64,000 bases of DNA, taken from contig NZ_FOIJ01000004.1 of assembly GCF_900111745.1 (NCBI RefSeq), positions 62,001-126,000 on the forward strand, read 5' to 3'. How positions within the stretch are numbered: the stretch's first letter is position 1; the number at the start of each line of letters is the position of its first letter. The position numbers were made by a program, and so were the translations under genes. The stretch is from Stigmatella erecta. Lineage in GTDB: Bacteria > Myxococcota > Myxococcia > Myxococcales > Myxococcaceae. The notes beneath the pieces are model-generated. The model saw nothing but the letters and a program-made list of their open reading frames with translations. It ran no database searches and was not told the origin of the DNA. Below are positions 61,282-64,000 of this stretch, piece by piece.

Positions 61282-62019
61282 TCAGAACTGGACGGTCGCG
61301 GTGTAGGCGAAGTGGTCGGAGCCGTACTTCTCCAGGCGTTCGGCGGGCCCCGTGCCGATGCCCACGGTGACGTAGATCTGATCGATGGGCACGCCGGCGA
61401 CACCCGCAGTGTTCAGGTGGTTCATCCCCGGGATGTCCTGTGAGAGCTGACGGTTGAAGTCACCCACCAGGACGACGGGCAGCCCCCGCGAGAGCAGATC
61501 CGCGACGACCTCGCGCACCACGGCGTTGTGCGTCCGCCAGCGCTCCTGGCGATCGGGGTGCTCACCGTTCCAGGCGCCGGAGATGTAATGGGTATTGATG
61601 AACGCCAGCTTCGCGCCGGTGTCCTTGTTCTTCAGCACCACCCAGTTCACGAAGCGCGCGGGCGTCACCCCGGCTTCACCTCCGTGGGTGAGCCGGGAGC
61701 CTTCTCCGGTCTTCTCGTACTTGTTCTTGCGCCACGAGATGGCGATGGAGTTGCGGGCATCCAGCCGGCCCGCGCCAGGACGGAAGTGGTCGTAGTTCTC
61801 GAGCGCGCCGAGCTTGGAATGGCCCTCGTCGGTGTCCACCTCCTGCCAGCCGATGACGTCCGCGAGCGGCTTGAGGTTCGCGCTTCCGTGAAGGGTGTTG
61901 TGGGTCGCGACGGTGGCTGACGTGACCGCGAGTGCCTCCATCCGCTCCGGGGCGGGGGAGGGGCTGAGCCCCAGGGAGATGAGCAGGCTGAGGAGGGCCG
62001 AGGACAAGAGTTCGAACAT
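61282..62019 (-). CDS. Secreted endonuclease/exonuclease/phosphatase (EEP) family enzyme
   Basis: A 245-residue protein with a hydrophobic leader (FELLSSALLSLLISLGLS), a signal peptide or anchor. All EEP motifs are present: VATHNTLHG (Asn), VIGWQEVD (metal-binding Glu), INTHYISGAWN, VVLVGDFNRQ (Asp/Asn) and the terminal GSDHFAY (Asp-His). The family includes DNase I-like nucleases and phosphoesterases acting on nucleic acids, lipids or proteins. A secreted nuclease is the simplest reading. It is 299 bp upstream of the EF-hand/NuiA-like gene on the same strand, with no terminator obvious between them apart from imperfect GC hairpins near 61206-61230. Confidence 0.88.
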   Translation of the reverse strand: MFELLSSALLSLLISLGLSPSPAPERMEALAVTSATVATHNTLHGSANLKPLADVIGWQEVDTDEGHSKLGALENYDHFRPGAGRLDARNSIAISWRKNKYEKTGEGSRLTHGGEAGVTPARFVNWVVLKNKDTGAKLAFINTHYISGAWNGEHPDRQERWRTHNAVVREVVADLLSRGLPVVLVGDFNRQLSQDIPGMNHLNTAGVAGVPIDQIYVTVGIGTGPAERLEKYGSDHFAYTATVQF

Positions 62020-62085
62020 GGTGTCTCAGGGGTGAGGGCCGGGCTGTATGGCCCAGCGCGTTGGGGAGGGGGGGAAGGGAGCCGG

Positions 62086-63126
62086 TCACTCCGGGCTGAG
62101 GAACTTGTTGACGACCGGGTTGTTATTGGAGTCCCAGCCCAGCACGCCCAGGTACAGGCCCCGGCGGCCCCCGTCATCGGTCTGCGCGTCGAAGTTGATG
62201 GGGCAGGGGCTGCCACCGCACAGCCAGCCGTGGAAGAAGATCCGCTGCCCCTCGTCGATCGCCGCGGCGATGTCCGCGCCGCCGGGACCGCACACGCCGC
62301 CCGTGTTCGAATCCGTGAGCAGGGTGTGCTGCGTGACGCTGTTGAAGGCGTTGGTGCCCACGCCGTTGGCCCGCATCCAGATGGTCTCGTAGGTGCACTT
62401 GTTATACGGCCCGCGAGAGGCGAACAGGATGTAGTCCCCGGCGCGCTTCACCAGGACCGGGTTCTCCACGATGCGGTCCGAGCGCAGCAGCTGACGGCTG
62501 GTGGCATCGACCGCCACGTGGGTGCCGGCGGCGTTGAGCCGGACGATGCGCAACGACGAAGGCAGTTGCTGCGTCTTGTAGAGCAGGAAGCGCGCCCCGT
62601 CGCTGTCCTTGAACCCGGACGGGTCGATGACGCCGGCGGTCGCGATGGGGCGGCCCGGGACGGTGTCATCCGGCGAGGGGACGTCCGCCGCCCCCGGGCA
62701 GACCAGCGGCCCGCCCACGACCGGAGTGAACGGCCCGAGTGGCGAGCTGGCGGTGGCCGCGCCGATACAGCGCTGGTTGGCGTCCAGCCCGTTGACGGGG
62801 GCGGCGAAGTAGAGGACCCACTCGTTCGCGCTGATCCGCTCCAGATCCGGGGCCCACATGCCGCCGCCCGTGGCCCACGAGGGCTTCGAGGTGAGGGCAG
62901 GCCCCTCGGCGCCCCATGGACCGGAGGCGATGTTCCCCTGGGCCGAGGGGACGAGGCTTCCGGTCGCCATGCCGTAGAACTGGCTGTTGTGGTTGACCAC
63001 GGACGGATCCGCGAACCCACCACTCGGCGCATACACGGGCCGGGGCGCAGCGCCTGCGCTGAAGGAGATGCTGAGGCAGGCGGCGAACGCGGCGGATGCG
63101 CCCAGGGCGCGACGGCGGGGTGTCAT
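62086..63126 (-). CDS. Secreted GH43-family glycosidase
   Basis: A 346-residue protein. ATG 63126 follows AGGAGGATTCCCC; a TTG just before it is not needed. Signal peptide: RALGASAAFAACLSISFSAGA. The five-bladed propeller has the three GH43 acids in the right places: Asp in SGGFADPSVV, Asp in AGVIDPSGFKD and Glu in RIVENPVLVK. GH43 enzymes are mainly arabinanases, arabinofuranosidases and xylosidases. An arabinan substrate would fit the GH2-AbfB enzyme 22 kb away. The EEP gene follows 66 bp downstream. Confidence 0.87.
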   Translation of the reverse strand: MTPRRRALGASAAFAACLSISFSAGAAPRPVYAPSGGFADPSVVNHNSQFYGMATGSLVPSAQGNIASGPWGAEGPALTSKPSWATGGGMWAPDLERISANEWVLYFAAPVNGLDANQRCIGAATASSPLGPFTPVVGGPLVCPGAADVPSPDDTVPGRPIATAGVIDPSGFKDSDGARFLLYKTQQLPSSLRIVRLNAAGTHVAVDATSRQLLRSDRIVENPVLVKRAGDYILFASRGPYNKCTYETIWMRANGVGTNAFNSVTQHTLLTDSNTGGVCGPGGADIAAAIDEGQRIFFHGWLCGGSPCPINFDAQTDDGGRRGLYLGVLGWDSNNNPVVNKFLSPE

Positions 63127-63235
63127 CAACGGGGAATCCTCCTGGAGGGCTTATACGTTTATTTCTGTTTAAAATGAATAGACTCGTATTTCAGCTTTTG
63201 TGGACGGGGCAACACAGAGTGCTGGGCTTACCGGC

Positions 63236-63265
63236 ATGAAGGCAGCGGGAGTCGAACCCGCACAT
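63236..63265 (-). other. tRNA 3'-end-like fragment
   Basis: On the minus strand the segment reads as a perfect T-arm: 5-bp stem GCGGG/CCCGC with the loop TTCGACT (the TTCRANY consensus), followed by TGCCTTC and A where an acceptor strand would be. The matching 5' acceptor strand, D-arm and anticodon arm are not found upstream, so it is not an intact tRNA. Such 3' pieces are typical of attachment-site scars. It sits in the leader of the GH43 gene. Confidence 0.4.
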
Positions 63266-63321
63266 TCCTCCTCAACAGCGGTGAGTTCGAGCCCCATGCG
63301 CCCCCTCGCCCAGATTAGAGG

Positions 63322-63489
63322 GTGAGCAATGCTGTCTTGGGCTTTGCTGTGTCCTTCGCCGCGGGTTTCACGGTGGGCAACGCGGAACAGAGCGCGGCGC
63401 CGGAGCCTGAATCCTCCGTGGTTCCCAACTGTGGGGAGATCTGTGGCGGGGCGTACATCATCGTCCGCGGACAGTGCGTCTGCATGTAA
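63322..63489 (+). CDS. Small exported Cys-rich peptide
   Basis: A 55-residue frame from GTG 63322 with strong coding-type codon use. The start, SNAVLGFAVSFAAGFTVGNAEQ, looks like a signal peptide or its end. The C-terminus is NCGEICGGAYIIVRGQCVCM with four cysteines that could pair as two disulfides. A stop codon lies two codons upstream and the ribosome site is poor, so the 5' end may be missing. The tRNA-like fragment lies directly upstream. It is not antisense to any known gene. Confidence 0.45.
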   Translation: MSNAVLGFAVSFAAGFTVGNAEQSAAPEPESSVVPNCGEICGGAYIIVRGQCVCM

Positions 63490-63551
63490 GCCGCGCTGCC
63501 CCGAGCCTCGCGGGCGGCCTCCTGCTGCACGTGCAGGGGCGGGGGGAGGGC

Positions 63552-63590
63552 AAAGAAAAACCCAGCAACCTGTCAAGGATTGCTGGGTTT
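63552..63590 (-). terminator. Intrinsic terminator of the beta-helix gene
   Basis: Perfect 11-bp arms AAACCCAGCAA (63558-63568) and TTGCTGGGTTT (63580-63590) with an 11-nt loop, followed on the minus strand by TTTTCTTTG. It stands 20 bases after the stop at 63610: a textbook Rho-independent terminator. Confidence 0.88.
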
Positions 63591-63609
63591 CTTGGGATGG
63601 AGCGGAGCT

Positions 63610-64000
63610 TTACCAGCCGCTGTTGCCGGACACCTTGTTGAAGGTGAACCGGTTGCTGGGGTTCAGCAGGCCTCCCGAGGCCGAGCCCGTCACGGTCACG
63701 TTGGTGCAGGTGGCCGTTCCCGGCACGTTCTGGGTCTCCAGCCCATAGGTGCCCGAGCCCTTGATGGTGATGTTGTTCAGGGTCACGTTGGAGATGGGCT
63801 CGTTGTTCACGGCAGGAGTGGTGGGCGGCGGCGTCTTTCCGAAGCTGAACTTGACGCCCGAGAAGGTGCTGTCGTTGAGCTCCACCCCGTCCACGAGGAT
63901 GTGGCCCGTGATGGCCTTGCGCGACGCGTGGATCCACACCGCTCCGGCCGTCATCCCGAAGTTCACCGACTGATCGCCGCCGGTCCGGTTGAACGTCACC
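63610..64000 (-). CDS. Secreted beta-helix protein, C-terminal part (cut by window edge)
   Basis: The last 130 residues of a larger protein whose start lies beyond 64000. The sequence has the short-turn repeat pattern of a right-handed parallel beta-helix (GHILVDGVELNDSTFSGVKF, NVTLNNITIKGSG, NVTVTGSASGGL), with VNFGMTAGAVWIHASRK before it. This resembles the C-terminal part of large secreted polysaccharidases, possibly GH87 (mycodextranase, alpha-1,3-glucanase) or a pectate-lyase-like enzyme. A strong terminator follows. The catalytic part is outside the window. Confidence 0.6.
   Translation of the reverse strand, partial: VTFNRTGGDQSVNFGMTAGAVWIHASRKAITGHILVDGVELNDSTFSGVKFSFGKTPPPTTPAVNNEPISNVTLNNITIKGSGTYGLETQNVPGTATCTNVTVTGSASGGLLNPSNRFTFNKVSGNSGW

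Noticed and set aside
63315..63530. A 71-codon minus-strand frame
   Set aside because: It is the shadow of the small Cys-rich peptide on the plus strand, which has better codon bias and a signal-like start.
1..64000. CRISPR arrays, insertion sequences, complete tRNA or rRNA genes
   Set aside because: No regularly spaced repeats, transposase motifs or full cloverleaf were found by eye; only the T-arm fragment near 63245 remained.

Overview
The window is high-GC DNA whose genes have strongly G/C-biased third codon positions. It looks like a myxobacterial chromosome (Myxococcota, probably the Cystobacterineae/Archangiaceae side, Stigmatella- or Cystobacter-like; this placement is inference). 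Supporting signs are the many sensor kinases, a giant Ser/Thr kinase-cyclase-ATPase protein, lipoproteins with repeated Cys motifs, TPR lipoproteins, secreted polysaccharide hydrolases and many unassigned small proteins. No phage, insertion sequence, CRISPR array or complete RNA gene was found.

Layout. 1-6500: the N-terminal part of an acyl-CoA dehydrogenase, a PQQ-type sugar dehydrogenase lipoprotein, and a translationally coupled set of histidine kinase, response regulator and receiver-kinase. 6500-15900: an HD-like/FRG gene pair, a DsbA-like oxidoreductase, a TPR lipoprotein, MFS and AEC transporters and several very small proteins. 15900-22750: a coupled minus-strand operon (DUF4175-type membrane coiled-coil protein, TPR metallopeptidase, unknown 393-aa protein) with a MarR regulator upstream. 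22870-32750: an HhH protein, an FHA protein, then a cobalamin riboswitch driving btuB, a Cys-repeat lipoprotein, btuF, a small protein and btuC, followed by a VIT/vWA protein. 32830-34700: an AbiE-type toxin-antitoxin pair with a perfect 19-bp inverted repeat over its promoter. 35175-40500: a muramidase-like protein, a sialidase-fold lipoprotein and a GH2 enzyme with two AbfB domains. 40690-45900: a YCII protein with its ECF42-like sigma factor, then a DyP peroxidase, unknown protein and response regulator operon. 46130-53580: the kinase-cyclase-ATPase protein with a sigma factor, a fatty acid hydroxylase and a PLP decarboxylase. 53580-58060: an O-methyltransferase, a siderophore-interacting reductase with a His-rich PadR regulator (YqjH/YqjI-like), a RibD-type reductase, an aldo/keto reductase pseudogene and an S-adenosylmethionine-dependent methyltransferase. 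58170-64000: a vWA protein, an EF-hand protein with a NuiA-like tail, a secreted EEP nuclease, a GH43 enzyme and the C-terminal part of a beta-helix protein.

Themes. Several sets look functionally linked. Vitamin B12 uptake is riboswitch-controlled but has no ATPase gene nearby. Iron or metal homeostasis is represented by the PadR/SIP pair. Arabinose-containing polysaccharides are the likely target of the GH2-AbfB2 and GH43 enzymes. Conflict or defence functions are suggested by AbiE, the FRG pair, the muramidase-like protein and the nuclease/NuiA-like neighbourhood. Function calls rest on recognisable motifs; no database search was possible.
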